Assembly: GCF_009795805.1 (NCBI RefSeq)
Contig: NZ_WTEY01000002.1
Span: 124,001-188,000, forward strand
From: Gilliamella sp. Pra-s52
GTDB lineage: Bacteria > Pseudomonadota > Gammaproteobacteria > Enterobacterales > Orbaceae
Length of the DNA stretch: 64,000 nt
Direction of reading: 5' to 3'
In this document: piece by piece, positions 9,626 to 19,096 of the stretch
How the letters are laid out: each line of letters opens with the position of its first letter
Numbering within the stretch: position 1 is the first letter of the stretch
Made by a program: the position numbers and the translations under genes
Notes under the pieces: generated by a model
Seen by the model: only the letters and a program-made list of their open reading frames with translations
Told to the model about the DNA's origin: nothing
The model's database searches: none

Positions 9626-10182
9626 AAATAGCTGGATTTTCCTTATTTGAAATGCTTATTAGCATCATATTATCTAGCCTTATTATTATGGGAATGACGT
9701 CATTTTATATTCAATTACAAACCAATATTATGCAATATTACCAAAAAACACGTTTACAGCAGGCAATCGATCTTGGATTAGCTGGCATGAAAAAAGATAT
9801 CAAGCGAGCAGGTTTCATTGCAAATGATCCTCAAAAAATGACAACCAAAGCGATTGAAATTAATGAACGGATGAAATGTATTATCCTTCGATATGACAGT
9901 GAAATCCGCAATTCTTGGGTTTGGAACATTGAAAACCCCATGAAATCAGATGTTTTTACCTATCGCTATAAAGAAAACAACATAGCCTATAGAACAGGAT
10001 CATTAAATTGTTTTGGGAGAAAATGGGAAAACTTATTTGATTCAAACGAAATCAAAGTAATCGATTTTGCAATAAAACAGCTCCCCGATGCAATTAGTTT
10101 ATCAATTACAGCAGAATTAATAAAAAATAAGCAAATTAAATATCACACCACTGAAATTATCAAAAATGAAAATCGATTTTAA
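9619..10182 (+). CDS. ppdB: Prepilin-type protein (PpdB-like minor pilin)
   Basis: Second gene of the prepilin cluster, 187 residues from the ATG at 9619, which lies inside the end of the preceding gene (7-bp overlap). The N-terminus MLKIAG/FSLFEMLISIILSSLI has the prepilin peptidase site (Gly before Phe, Glu at +5). The C-terminal part resembles the PilW/PpdB class in length and in patches such as DIKRAGFIAN. These minor pilins prime type IV pilus assembly. Assignment to ppdB rests on position and N-terminus more than on overall sequence. Confidence 0.85.
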   Translation: MLKIAGFSLFEMLISIILSSLIIMGMTSFYIQLQTNIMQYYQKTRLQQAIDLGLAGMKKDIKRAGFIANDPQKMTTKAIEINERMKCIILRYDSEIRNSWVWNIENPMKSDVFTYRYKENNIAYRTGSLNCFGRKWENLFDSNEIKVIDFAIKQLPDAISLSITAELIKNKQIKYHTTEIIKNENRF

Positions 10183-10606
10183 CTCAAACTCCGCCTCGTC
10201 TGGATTTAGCACCATTATGATGATGATCATTTTGATGGTTGTTGGGTTGGTGTTATTAATTGGTTTCAATTTACTTATTTGCTCGTGGCAAAAAGCCATC
10301 TTAATAGAAAATCAATATTATCGGCAATTTAATCAAGCTAATTCATCTTTAACTTGGGCAATAACTCAAAATTGGCAAGCCCCTAAGGCTAATTGGCATT
10401 GTATGACCGAACCAACGTATCATTTAAAGGCCTGTATAAAGCGATCTTTATTAAAAGTTGATAATTATGTATTAGTCCGAGGCGAAGCCGAAGATGAAGA
10501 TTTTTTTCTATATACGCTTGCACATTTTGATAATAATCGATTGATTGTTGAAAAAGGCCATTGGCTCGACTATTGCCCTGAAAAAAAGGCTATTTATTGT
10601 GAATAA
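10166..10606 (+). CDS. ygdB: YgdB/PilX-like minor pilin assembly protein
   Basis: 146 residues beginning MKIDFNSNSASSGFSTIMMMIILMVVGLVL. A Gly-Phe-Ser-Thr junction precedes one hydrophobic helix and lacks the usual Glu at +5. That fits the PilX/YgdB (DUF2509-like) group found third in the ppdAB-ygdB-ppdC operon. The start overlaps the end of the previous gene by 17 bp. The C-domain has paired Cys residues (WHCMTE, LKACIK, LDYCPEKKAIYCE). Function as a pilus-tip or priming component is inferred from context. Confidence 0.75.
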   Translation: MKIDFNSNSASSGFSTIMMMIILMVVGLVLLIGFNLLICSWQKAILIENQYYRQFNQANSSLTWAITQNWQAPKANWHCMTEPTYHLKACIKRSLLKVDNYVLVRGEAEDEDFFLYTLAHFDNNRLIVEKGHWLDYCPEKKAIYCE

Positions 10607-10928
10607 TAAAAATTTTGCTGGCTTTAGTCTGATTGAAGTCATGATAGCTACACTACTATTTTCAATTATTATGTTGGGTTTTATTAATTACCAACAAACA
10701 TTACTCAATAAACATCGCTACTTTGCCAACAATCTACGTGCCAATAAAATTGCGTTTCAGCTACTTGATAGTTATCCCTATACTAGCCACAAAATTATCC
10801 CTTCTGGTTGGCAATATAAGATCACAAACAAAATCTATAATGCCCAGTGTAAAATGGTGATGATAACAGTTAGCACACCGAATAAACAAGTCGCCAAGCA
10901 ACAGCGCTTTTTTTGTGATTTACATTAA
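10599..10928 (+). CDS. ppdC: Prepilin-type protein (PpdC-like), GTG start
   Basis: Last gene of the minor-pilin operon, 109 residues from a GTG at 10599 that overlaps the preceding stop by 8 bp. The leader VNNKNFAG is followed by FSLIEVMIATLLFSIIMLGF, with Glu at +5. A longer frame back to 10545 would bury the processing site behind 18 extra residues, so the GTG is preferred. In E. coli recC follows ppdC. Here the next gene is ybfF on the other strand and no recC is visible. Confidence 0.85.
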   Translation: MNNKNFAGFSLIEVMIATLLFSIIMLGFINYQQTLLNKHRYFANNLRANKIAFQLLDSYPYTSHKIIPSGWQYKITNKIYNAQCKMVMITVSTPNKQVAKQQRFFCDLH

Positions 10929-10949
10929 TATTTATCAATTAAACATCAT

Positions 10950-11699
10950 TTAGTCACCTAACCAGTTATGCAAAAGTTGTAAAACTTGTTGCGTTTTTTC
11001 GGCGTGGACATTGTGCCCTACTCCTTCAACCACTTCGATTTTCGCGTTAGGAAATTGATCAAAAATAGCTTGATAAGCATCATCCGTAATATAAGTTGAA
11101 TTGCCACCTCGTATAAATAACGTTGGTTTTAACCAAGGCGAAATTATTTGCCAATCACAAATATGTTCATACTGATCATTAATAGCTTGAACATTAAATA
11201 ACCAACGTTCATTTTTAAACGACTTTAATAAAAAAAGAATGATTGCATCATTAATGCCGGCTTGTTTCATCAAATCCATGATCTGTTTTTTATCGGTAAT
11301 ATGGTTTGTAAGACAATAAGTTAATACTCTTAGAATAATCGCATTGGCTGAGCGGTAATATTTTATCGGCGCAATATCAATTGCGGCTATTTTTTGAATA
11401 TCATTAGAGAGCAGTTGTGACAATCGCAAAGCAACCTTTCCGCCCATAGAATGACCAATTAATATCATCTCTTTTAACTTTAAATCATGACAAAGTTCGG
11501 CCACATCTTCGGCCATCACTTGATAGTCCATTTTATCAGACCAAGGCGAATACCCATGATTACGCAAATCAACTTGCACGGTTTGATAATGCTTTGCAAA
11601 CTCTTTTGCTAGCATATTTAAATTATCTAAACTACCAAAAACCCCATGCAAAAATACAATCGGTTGTCCATTACCCTGTAATCTATAGTTTAATTTCAT
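10950..11699 (-). CDS. ybfF: Alpha/beta-hydrolase esterase YbfF
   Basis: A 249-residue cytosolic esterase of the alpha/beta-hydrolase fold (E. coli YbfF 254). The oxyanion region is VFLHGVFGSLDNL near residue 15. The nucleophile elbow is LIGHSMGGKVALRL. The late catalytic His is in VEGVGHNVHAEKT. E. coli YbfF hydrolyses short acyl esters and acyl-CoA in vitro; the physiological substrate is not settled. It ends tail-to-tail with the prepilin operon and starts divergently from rnb across about 135 bp. Confidence 0.9.
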   Translation of the reverse strand: MKLNYRLQGNGQPIVFLHGVFGSLDNLNMLAKEFAKHYQTVQVDLRNHGYSPWSDKMDYQVMAEDVAELCHDLKLKEMILIGHSMGGKVALRLSQLLSNDIQKIAAIDIAPIKYYRSANAIILRVLTYCLTNHITDKKQIMDLMKQAGINDAIILFLLKSFKNERWLFNVQAINDQYEHICDWQIISPWLKPTLFIRGGNSTYITDDAYQAIFDQFPNAKIEVVEGVGHNVHAEKTQQVLQLLHNWLGD

Positions 11700-11834
11700 A
11701 TTTTAATTCAACTCATTATTTAAGTGGCATTATTATACGTCTATTTTCAATACCATCACCGATTAATTCAATAACCATAATTTGTATAAATATGATAGAA
11801 TTTAACACCAACTTTTTAACTAGTGTTAAGCCAT

Positions 11835-13781
11835 ATGTTTCAAAATAATCCTCTACTTGCACAATTAAAACAAGAACTCCACGAACAGACCCCTCGCATT
11901 GAAGGTATTGTTCGAGCTCATGAAAAAGGATTTGGTTTTTTAGATACCGATAGTAAAAAAAGTTATTTTATCCCAGTTGCTAAAATGAAAACGGTTTGTA
12001 ATGGCGATAAAGTTTCAGGATCAATTATCAGTAATAACGATAAAGAATTTTTTGAACCCGAATTATTGATCGAAAGTAGCTTACAAAAATTTATTGGCAA
12101 AATAGGCTTTCAAGATCGTGCAATGGTTGTTTACCCTGAAAACATGCCTACTCATTTTGCTATTCGTTGCAAAATAAACGAGCAGGTTAGTGAAAAACTA
12201 AAAGAAGGCGATTGGGTTGTTGCAACGTTACTTTCTCATCCTTTACAAAAAGAAACTAAACATTTTTTTGCCGAGGTTACTCGTTTTGTTGCCGACGGTA
12301 ATTCACCTTATCAACTTTGGTTAAAAACTCTAGCACGCTATGATTTAGAAACACATTCCCCTCAAGCCAATGAATTAACTATTAGTGATATAGAACTTGA
12401 TAACCGTCAAGATTTAACCGATATTCACTTTTTTACCATCGATAGTGAAAACACCGAAGATATGGATGATGCTATTGCGGTTTCTAAAGATGAACAGGGT
12501 TTTTATCAACTAATGGTTGCTATCGCTGATCCTACAGCTTATATCTTACAAGATAGCAAACTTGATAACGTGGCCAAAACTAGGAATTTTACCACTTATT
12601 TACCTGATTTTAATATCCCTATGCTTCCCAAAGAGCTCGCCAATGAACTCTGCTCATTAAAGGCCAATCAAAAACGCCCTGCAATGATCTGTAAAATGCG
12701 CATTGACAATATTGGCAATATTATTAACGATGATACAACCTTTATGCCGGCTTGGATCGAATCAAAGGCTAAGCTAGTTTATAATAATGTTTCTGATTTT
12801 TTAGAAAATAATGGCGAATTGGCAACCAGTGACCCTACTATTAAACAGCAACTTCATTGGTTAGCTGACTTAGCTAAAATTCGTATCACATGGCGACAAA
12901 ACCATGCATTGGTTTTTAAAGATAACGGTGATTATTGTTTTGAACTAGATGAAAACCGCCAAGTAAAATCAATAATTAAAGAAACTCGTCGAATTGCTAA
13001 TCATATCGTTGAAGAGGCCATGGTTCTTGCCAATCAGGCTTTAACGTTACAATTACAAACTAACATTGGTTTTGGGATTTTTAATATTCATTCTGGTTTT
13101 GATAATAAATATATCGAGCAAGTCGTAAAATTTTTAAACGACAACGGAATTTCTGAATTTGATAAAGAATCGCTATTATCCTTTGACGGTTATATTAAAT
13201 TACGACGTATTATAGATAATGAACCATTTTTAGCAACCAAGCTTCGTAAGTTCCAAAGTCCTGCTGATTTTTCAATTGAACCACAACCCCATTTTGGCTT
13301 GGGCTTTGATGCCTATGCAACATGGACATCACCAATACGTAAATATGGCGATATGGTTAACCATCGATTAATAAAAGCATATATCCGCTCACAAGAATTA
13401 ACTACGCCAGATAAAGAGCACCTAAAAAGTATGAATGAAAGGCGTAAAATGTTACGGCTTGCTGAACGTGATATGACCGAAAACCTTTATGCTCAATATT
13501 TAGCAAATAAAATCGATCAAAGTTACTCGGCTGAAATTGTCGATATCAATCGTGGCGGGGCACGTGTACGTTTATGCGATATCGGTGCCTTTGCTTTTGT
13601 GCCAATTTCAATGATTCACCCAATCAAGGAAGAGATTACACCATATCCAGATGAAGGCACTATCAAAATAAAAGATGAGGTGTGTTATAAACTTGCTGAT
13701 ATCGTTACTGTTATTATTCGCCAAGTTAAAAACCAAAATCAATCAATCATCGCCAAGTTTGCTGATGAAGGTAAAAAGTAA
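11835..13781 (+). CDS. rnb: Exoribonuclease II
   Basis: Processive 3'-to-5' hydrolase of single-stranded RNA, 648 residues from the ATG at 11835 (E. coli 644). It begins MFQNNPLLAQLKQELHEQTP, nearly identical to the E. coli N-terminus, so the upstream GTG at 11823 is rejected. Cold-shock domains lead (VRAHEKGFGFL). The RNB catalytic core has FFTIDSENTEDMDDAIAV, carrying the Mg-binding Asp cluster. A C-terminal S1 domain starts around AEIVDINRGGARVRL. The second RNB-family enzyme, RNase R, is at 35667-38114. Confidence 0.96.
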   Translation: MFQNNPLLAQLKQELHEQTPRIEGIVRAHEKGFGFLDTDSKKSYFIPVAKMKTVCNGDKVSGSIISNNDKEFFEPELLIESSLQKFIGKIGFQDRAMVVYPENMPTHFAIRCKINEQVSEKLKEGDWVVATLLSHPLQKETKHFFAEVTRFVADGNSPYQLWLKTLARYDLETHSPQANELTISDIELDNRQDLTDIHFFTIDSENTEDMDDAIAVSKDEQGFYQLMVAIADPTAYILQDSKLDNVAKTRNFTTYLPDFNIPMLPKELANELCSLKANQKRPAMICKMRIDNIGNIINDDTTFMPAWIESKAKLVYNNVSDFLENNGELATSDPTIKQQLHWLADLAKIRITWRQNHALVFKDNGDYCFELDENRQVKSIIKETRRIANHIVEEAMVLANQALTLQLQTNIGFGIFNIHSGFDNKYIEQVVKFLNDNGISEFDKESLLSFDGYIKLRRIIDNEPFLATKLRKFQSPADFSIEPQPHFGLGFDAYATWTSPIRKYGDMVNHRLIKAYIRSQELTTPDKEHLKSMNERRKMLRLAERDMTENLYAQYLANKIDQSYSAEIVDINRGGARVRLCDIGAFAFVPISMIHPIKEEITPYPDEGTIKIKDEVCYKLADIVTVIIRQVKNQNQSIIAKFADEGKK

Positions 13782-13820
13782 GTTTATTTTTATCTGAACT
13801 TACAGACTTTACCACCACTG

Positions 13821-13846
13821 CTTGCCCCGATATAAATCAGGGCAAG
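13821..13846 (+). terminator. Hairpin downstream of rnb
   Basis: Stem CTTGCCC (13821-13827) / GGGCAAG (13840-13846) 40 bp beyond the rnb stop. No T-run follows directly, so it may be a weak terminator or an mRNA-stabilising hairpin. A C-run and a T-run lie further on at about 13880-13895. Confidence 0.5.
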
Positions 13847-13973
13847 TCAAACCCAAATTAACAATATTTTTTAATCTTTCCCCCCCTTTTTTTTATTAAA
13901 AATATCTGCTATCTTTCACGGCTCAAAATGATAAATTTTAAAATCTGAATCAACAACAACTTGGGGGGCGATA

Positions 13974-14213
13974 ATGTCAATTCATGGACATGAAGTATTG
14001 CGTATGATGGACGGAAATAGTTACACGGAAGCTTCCTTACTTAATGCTATCAACGACAAGTTTGGAGCAGATGCAAGGTTTCATACTTGTTCTCAATCTG
14101 ACATGAATGCAGAGCAACTTACCACCTTTTTAAAAGCAAAAGGTAAATTTAAACCTTCTGTTGCTCATGAATCTGAATTTACAGTAGATAATAAAAAAAT
14201 ATGTAAACATTAA
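13974..14213 (+). CDS. yecH: YecH-family small metal-binding protein
   Basis: A 79-residue protein of the YecH (DUF2492) family. It starts MSIHGHEVLRMM, contains FGADARFHTCSQSDMNAEQL and FLKAKGKFKP, and ends with a KKICKH tail. These match E. coli YecH. His and Cys residues near both ends are probable metal ligands. The biological role is unknown. A strong GGGGGG-containing ribosome-binding stretch lies 6-12 bp before the ATG. It stands alone between rnb and the opg operon. Confidence 0.88.
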   Translation: MSIHGHEVLRMMDGNSYTEASLLNAINDKFGADARFHTCSQSDMNAEQLTTFLKAKGKFKPSVAHESEFTVDNKKICKH

Positions 14214-14413
14214 AAAAACAACTGTACCTAATATATAATACGCTTTTTATAAATTTAGTTTAATCTACTAGTGTTTTTGAAAAAATAAGAGTATATAATT
14301 TTTTGCAATAATAACCGTTAGTCGTATTATTATGGCTAATAATGCGATGATATTAAAAGTAGAGTTATTTACTTTAAAATTATATTCAAGAATATATTCA
14401 TGGAATTTGATAA

Positions 14414-15076
14414 ATGAAAATAAGTAATATCTTTATATGCACCATTGTTTCTATTCTTGTCGTAAGTTGTGCAAAAAAAAGTTTGCCAACAAAAACTAAG
14501 GAAGCGATTTCGCAAGCGGATCAAATATCTTTATTGAAACAAAAAACTGAAATTAACAACCCTTACGTTATTGATGCTAGAAATCAATTGATTCAATTTG
14601 TTGGCAGCAAAAACTTTGATAACTATATTATCAAACATGGCATTTTAAATTGTCAAAGTAATAACAATCAGTCATCTTGTGTCTTGAACTTTTACCTGAA
14701 TGAATATTATAAGTTAAAGTACGATATGCAACTCAAAAAAGTAGTTGAGGAAAATCAAGCTGAACATAATATTGAACTAAAAAAGATAAGAGTAACTGAA
14801 AACAATATTAAAAACTATTGTCAATACTCCGCTGATTTTGTTACTGCAATTTATACGAAAGATACAAATAAAATAACCCAGTATTTTCAACCGAAATTTA
14901 AAATGTCTGCTCAAGACATATTATCTTTACAAACAAAGATAGCCAAGGATAACTATTCTCTATTTCTGATCGAAGAAAACCCTAGCATCCTTCAAGAAAT
15001 GAAAGCTGATTATGTTGAAGAATGCTTGAATAACCCAAAAGATAATATTATCAACTACTTTAATATTTTTAGATAA
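14414..15076 (+). CDS. Unrecognised lipoprotein in the opgGH operon
   Basis: A 220-residue protein I cannot assign to a family. The signal sequence MKISNIFICTIVSILVVSC ends in a lipobox (VVSC, Cys19), followed by Ala at +2, which predicts an outer-membrane lipoprotein. The mature part is hydrophilic, Lys/Asn-rich and mostly helical by composition, with Cys pairs (ILNCQSNNNQSSCVLN, NYCQYS, EECLNN). Its stop is followed by the opgG ATG only 2 bp later, so the two are almost certainly cotranscribed. A role in glucan export or retention with OpgG is inferred from context only. Confidence 0.7.
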   Translation: MKISNIFICTIVSILVVSCAKKSLPTKTKEAISQADQISLLKQKTEINNPYVIDARNQLIQFVGSKNFDNYIIKHGILNCQSNNNQSSCVLNFYLNEYYKLKYDMQLKKVVEENQAEHNIELKKIRVTENNIKNYCQYSADFVTAIYTKDTNKITQYFQPKFKMSAQDILSLQTKIAKDNYSLFLIEENPSILQEMKADYVEECLNNPKDNIINYFNIFR

Positions 15077-15078
15077 TA

Positions 15079-16653
15079 ATGCGAGTCTTTATGTACAATT
15101 TATTACCCAATAATTCGTTTAATAAAAAACTAATTTACAAGGCGCTTTGTGTGGCTTGCGTTTCTTGCATTAGCTTTTCTTCGTGGGCTTTTTCATTTGA
15201 TGATGTGATTGCAAAAGCTGAAAAATTATCAAAAAAAAATTACGTTCAACCGTCTAAAAATATTCCCAATGAATTGGCATCTTTGCAATTTGTGGATTAT
15301 CAAAAAATTTTATTTAATCATCAAAAGGCTTACTGGGGAGATCGAAAGAGCCGTTTTAAACTTGAATTTTATCACGAAGGAATGTACTTTGATGTTCCAA
15401 TAAAAATTAATGAAATTGTTGATAATCAAGTTAATCCAATCCAATATGACCCTAGCTATTTTGATCTAAGCCAAATCAATCTTGATAAACTTGAAACTAA
15501 AAACCTTGGCTTTGCAGGCTTTAAAATTCATTATCCAATCAATAACCCAACAAAAACTGACGATGAAATATTTTCAGCTCTCGGAGGTAGTTATTTTCGT
15601 GCCGTAGGTAAAGATCAACACTATGGTCTTTCAGCTAGAGGGCTTGCCATTGATACGGGGGAAATGTCGGGTGAAGAGTTCCCTCGTTTTAAAGAGTATT
15701 GGATTGAAAGACCGCAAGCCAATCAAAAACACTTAGTTATTTATGCTTTGCTCGACTCACCAAGTGTCACCGGTGCTTATAAAATTACACTGATTCCAAG
15801 TGTGGATACGACTATCACAATGCAAGCAAAAATCTTTTTCCGTAATTCGGTAAAAAAATTGGGTATTGCCCCATTAACTAGTATGTTTTTATTTGGACCT
15901 AATCAACCCTCTCCATTACTAAACTATCGTCCAGCTATGCATGATTCTAATGGTCTGTCAATTTTAGCTAATAATAACGAGTGGATCTGGCGTCCATTAA
16001 ATAATCCTAAGCGTTTATCGTTTTCATCCTATAGCTTAGAGAACCCCAAAGCGTTCGGTTTAATTCAGCGAGATAAAGGCTTTGATGATTATCAAGATCT
16101 TGATGATCACTATGAAAAACGACCAAGCGTCTGGACTGAAATTTTGGGAAATTGGGGAAAAGGTCGAGTTGAATTAGTTGAAATTCCAACCGCTGACGAA
16201 ACTAACGATAATATCGTTGCATTTTGGGTGCCTGAAAAGCAATACAAAGAGGGCGATATGCTTGACATAAAATATCGCTTACATTATTCATTAAATGAAA
16301 ATAAGCGTTATCCTAACGATGTTGCAAGAGCGGTTAGCACACGTTTATCGCTTGGTGATATAAAACAAGCCAATCTGATTCGTAAACTTGACGGTTCTAA
16401 TGCTTATGTAATCGACTTTGCAGGCCCTGAGTTATCAGAAAAATTGCCAGTTAAAGTAATTTCAAGTATGAACAATGGTTCTATAGTCAGTTCTGAGGCA
16501 CAATATAATCCGGAAATTAAAGGCTGGCGGGTCATTGTTCGCTTCAATGTTGAAGACAGTAAAAAAGCAACTGATATTCGCGTGCAACTCGCTTCGCAAG
16601 AAACCAATAAAGTGATTTCTGAAACGTGGAGTGGGCAATATCCCGCACAATAA
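15079..16653 (+). CDS. opgG: Periplasmic glucan biosynthesis protein OpgG
   Basis: Periplasmic protein needed to make or branch osmoregulated periplasmic glucans (OPGs). Length is 524 (E. coli OpgG 511). It has a Sec-type signal peptide with hydrophobic core ALCVACVSCISFSSWA and a predicted cut before FSFDDV. No twin-Arg motif is present, which separates it from OpgD. Family patches include LGGSYFRAVGKDQHYGLSAR, GEEFPRFKEYWIERP and FWVPEKQYKEGD. An alternative ATG at 15091 gives a shorter signal n-region. It lies directly upstream of opgH, the standard pair. Confidence 0.95.
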   Translation: MRVFMYNLLPNNSFNKKLIYKALCVACVSCISFSSWAFSFDDVIAKAEKLSKKNYVQPSKNIPNELASLQFVDYQKILFNHQKAYWGDRKSRFKLEFYHEGMYFDVPIKINEIVDNQVNPIQYDPSYFDLSQINLDKLETKNLGFAGFKIHYPINNPTKTDDEIFSALGGSYFRAVGKDQHYGLSARGLAIDTGEMSGEEFPRFKEYWIERPQANQKHLVIYALLDSPSVTGAYKITLIPSVDTTITMQAKIFFRNSVKKLGIAPLTSMFLFGPNQPSPLLNYRPAMHDSNGLSILANNNEWIWRPLNNPKRLSFSSYSLENPKAFGLIQRDKGFDDYQDLDDHYEKRPSVWTEILGNWGKGRVELVEIPTADETNDNIVAFWVPEKQYKEGDMLDIKYRLHYSLNENKRYPNDVARAVSTRLSLGDIKQANLIRKLDGSNAYVIDFAGPELSEKLPVKVISSMNNGSIVSSEAQYNPEIKGWRVIVRFNVEDSKKATDIRVQLASQETNKVISETWSGQYPAQ

Positions 16654-16674
16654 TTATTATAATATGATAAAAAT

Positions 16675-19035
16675 ATGAAAAAAGATTACTTTGCCAATCT
16701 TTCTGACGCTGAGCTTTGGCGTCAGAAATCAGAAAACAATGCAATATCGCCTGACGATGTCAATTTTTTAAAATATCGTTTAAATCAAGTCGGTGACACT
16801 ACTTCTTTTATTGATGAGCGAAGGCAACAGCCAAGTTACCCTGAAGTTGACCGTGTTTCAATTCAACCTCAAATCTGGAACCAACGCTATACCGCCAAGT
16901 CAAAACATGGCATCAATATTCTTGCCATCATTCGTCGTCTTATTATGTTTGCACTTATTGCCGTACAAACATATTACGGAACCACTTACCTTGCTTCTTT
17001 ACTACCTTATCAAAGTTGGCAAAAAATCAATTTTATGGCCAATTGGGATATCAATCCTGAATTAGCCATTTACAGCATAATACCTTATATTATACAAGGT
17101 GCAATTATAGTCCTATTTGCTATTTTATTTTTCTGGATTTCAATTGGTTTTTGGACCAGCATTATGGGGCTAATATTAGCGGTAATGGGTAAAGACCGTT
17201 ATACTATTGCTATTCCTAATGATCCAGCATCACATATTGATACTAAACATCGAACTGCACTTGTTATGCCAATTTGCAATGAAGATGTCGCTCGAGTATT
17301 TGCGGGATTGCAAGCCACTTATCAATCCTTGGTTGAAACAGGTCATGCGGCTTGTTGTGATTTTTATATTTTAAGTGATACAAATGATCCCGATCTTTAT
17401 GTAAACGAACTTAAAGCATGGGCTGAATTTAATGCGACAAAACAACAAAATGGCTGCAATATTTTTTATCGTCATCGCAAACGCCGAGTTAAACGTAAAA
17501 GTGGTAATATTGATGATTTTTGCCGTCGTTGGGGGCATCAATACGAATACATGATGATCCTTGATGCCGACAGCATTATGACAGGTGATTGTATATTAAA
17601 AATGATCGCCATGATGGAAATGAACCCTAAAGCCGGCATTTTGCAATCACCGCCAAAATCGGTCAGAATGACGACACTTTACGGAAGGATTCAGCAATTT
17701 GCCAACCAGATTTATAGTGATATATTTTGCTCTGGCACACACTTTTGGCAGCTAAGCGAAGCACAATATTGGGGACACAATGCAATGATTCGCTTAAAAC
17801 CTTTTATTGAGCATTGCATACTATCGCCACTGCAAAAACGAAAAGGTCCAATACACATCTTATCGCACGATCTGGTTGAAGCAACACTAATGCGCCGTGC
17901 TGGTTATGGCGTTTGGATTGCTTATAATATGAATGGTAGTTACGAAGAACTACCTGGTAATATGATTGAAGATCTTAAACGTGATAACCGCTGGTGTATG
18001 GGTAATTTAATCAATCTAAGACTAATCTTTAAAAGTGGCATAAAATTAACACACCGAGTCATGTTTGCAACCAGTGGTATGGCGTATATTTCATCATTAT
18101 TGTGGTTAGTGTTTTTAATATTTTCAACACTATTGTTATTGGTATTTAATATTTCTGAGCCTCAATATTTTTTCCAACCAAACCAATTTTATCCAACTTG
18201 GCCTAGATGGGATGAACAATTGGCGATTCAGCTACTGTCCACCACCATGGTTTTGCTATTTGCACCAAAATTCTTTAGCTATGGCATTATTATAGCCCGA
18301 ACTGGGGCAAAAGATGTTGGTGGCATATTTAAATTAACTTTATCAATATTTATTGAAATGATTTGGTCAATGATCTTAGCACCAATACGTATGATCTTTC
18401 ATAGTAAATTTGTACTTAAAGCATGGATGGGAAGTAAAATTCAATGGAAATCACCATCTCGAAGTGACGATGCATTAACATGGGGCGAGTCATGTTATTT
18501 TTGTTGGCCACTATCATTATTAGGTATTGTGTGGTTATGGGTGATTATCTGGTTAAATCCACAATTTACTTATTGGTATATTGCCATATTAATACCTTTA
18601 ACTATTTCCCCTTTAGTGATTAGAGTATCAGGACTTTCAAGTATTGGTATGAAAGCCCAAAAATTAGGATTATTTTTAACACCGGAAGAAACCCACCCTG
18701 CAAAAGCAGTCACACTGACGGGTGAATATCTAGTTAAAACCGAAGCGGCTTTTATGCAACACGGTTTTGTGATGGCGTTAGTCGATCCTATCTATAATGC
18801 GCTTGCTTGTGCATTATCAACATCACGGCATCGAGTTAATAATAAAAACCAACAAAAACGCAATGAGCTTATTGCTCAGTATCAACAAATAGATTTAGAA
18901 AAAATAAGTAAAGAACAACAGTTAGCGATTTTAGAAGATCCTATTATTCTTTCAACTTTACATCGTCATATTTGGCAACAGCAAGAAAAATACGACAATC
19001 TATTCACTTTATGGCAAAATGAACGCCAACAATAA
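16675..19035 (+). CDS. opgH: OPG glucosyltransferase OpgH
   Basis: Inner-membrane GT2 glucosyltransferase that polymerises beta-1,2-glucan from UDP-glucose and passes it to the periplasm. Length is 786, shorter than E. coli OpgH (847), mainly at the N-terminus. Two TM helices lie near residues 85-105 and 135-170. The GT2 domain has VMPICNEDVARVFAGL, the Asp motif MILDADSIMTGDC, SHDLVEATLMRRAGYG and the RW motif RDNRWCMGNL. C-terminal TM helices follow. In E. coli the N-terminal region binds FtsZ as a nutrient-dependent size control; the shorter N-terminus here may affect that. A terminator follows. Confidence 0.95.
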   Translation: MKKDYFANLSDAELWRQKSENNAISPDDVNFLKYRLNQVGDTTSFIDERRQQPSYPEVDRVSIQPQIWNQRYTAKSKHGINILAIIRRLIMFALIAVQTYYGTTYLASLLPYQSWQKINFMANWDINPELAIYSIIPYIIQGAIIVLFAILFFWISIGFWTSIMGLILAVMGKDRYTIAIPNDPASHIDTKHRTALVMPICNEDVARVFAGLQATYQSLVETGHAACCDFYILSDTNDPDLYVNELKAWAEFNATKQQNGCNIFYRHRKRRVKRKSGNIDDFCRRWGHQYEYMMILDADSIMTGDCILKMIAMMEMNPKAGILQSPPKSVRMTTLYGRIQQFANQIYSDIFCSGTHFWQLSEAQYWGHNAMIRLKPFIEHCILSPLQKRKGPIHILSHDLVEATLMRRAGYGVWIAYNMNGSYEELPGNMIEDLKRDNRWCMGNLINLRLIFKSGIKLTHRVMFATSGMAYISSLLWLVFLIFSTLLLLVFNISEPQYFFQPNQFYPTWPRWDEQLAIQLLSTTMVLLFAPKFFSYGIIIARTGAKDVGGIFKLTLSIFIEMIWSMILAPIRMIFHSKFVLKAWMGSKIQWKSPSRSDDALTWGESCYFCWPLSLLGIVWLWVIIWLNPQFTYWYIAILIPLTISPLVIRVSGLSSIGMKAQKLGLFLTPEETHPAKAVTLTGEYLVKTEAAFMQHGFVMALVDPIYNALACALSTSRHRVNNKNQQKRNELIAQYQQIDLEKISKEQQLAILEDPIILSTLHRHIWQQQEKYDNLFTLWQNERQQ

Positions 19036-19036
19036 A

Positions 19037-19058
19037 AAATAGGGCTATTGCCCTATTT
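19037..19058 (+). terminator. Terminator after opgH
   Basis: Stem AAATAGGGC / GCCCTATTT with a TATT loop, two bases after the opgH stop, followed by TCTTTTTT. Confidence 0.85.
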
Positions 19059-19096
19059 TCTTTTTTAGTAATAATCAAATTCCATGGATATTTTTT

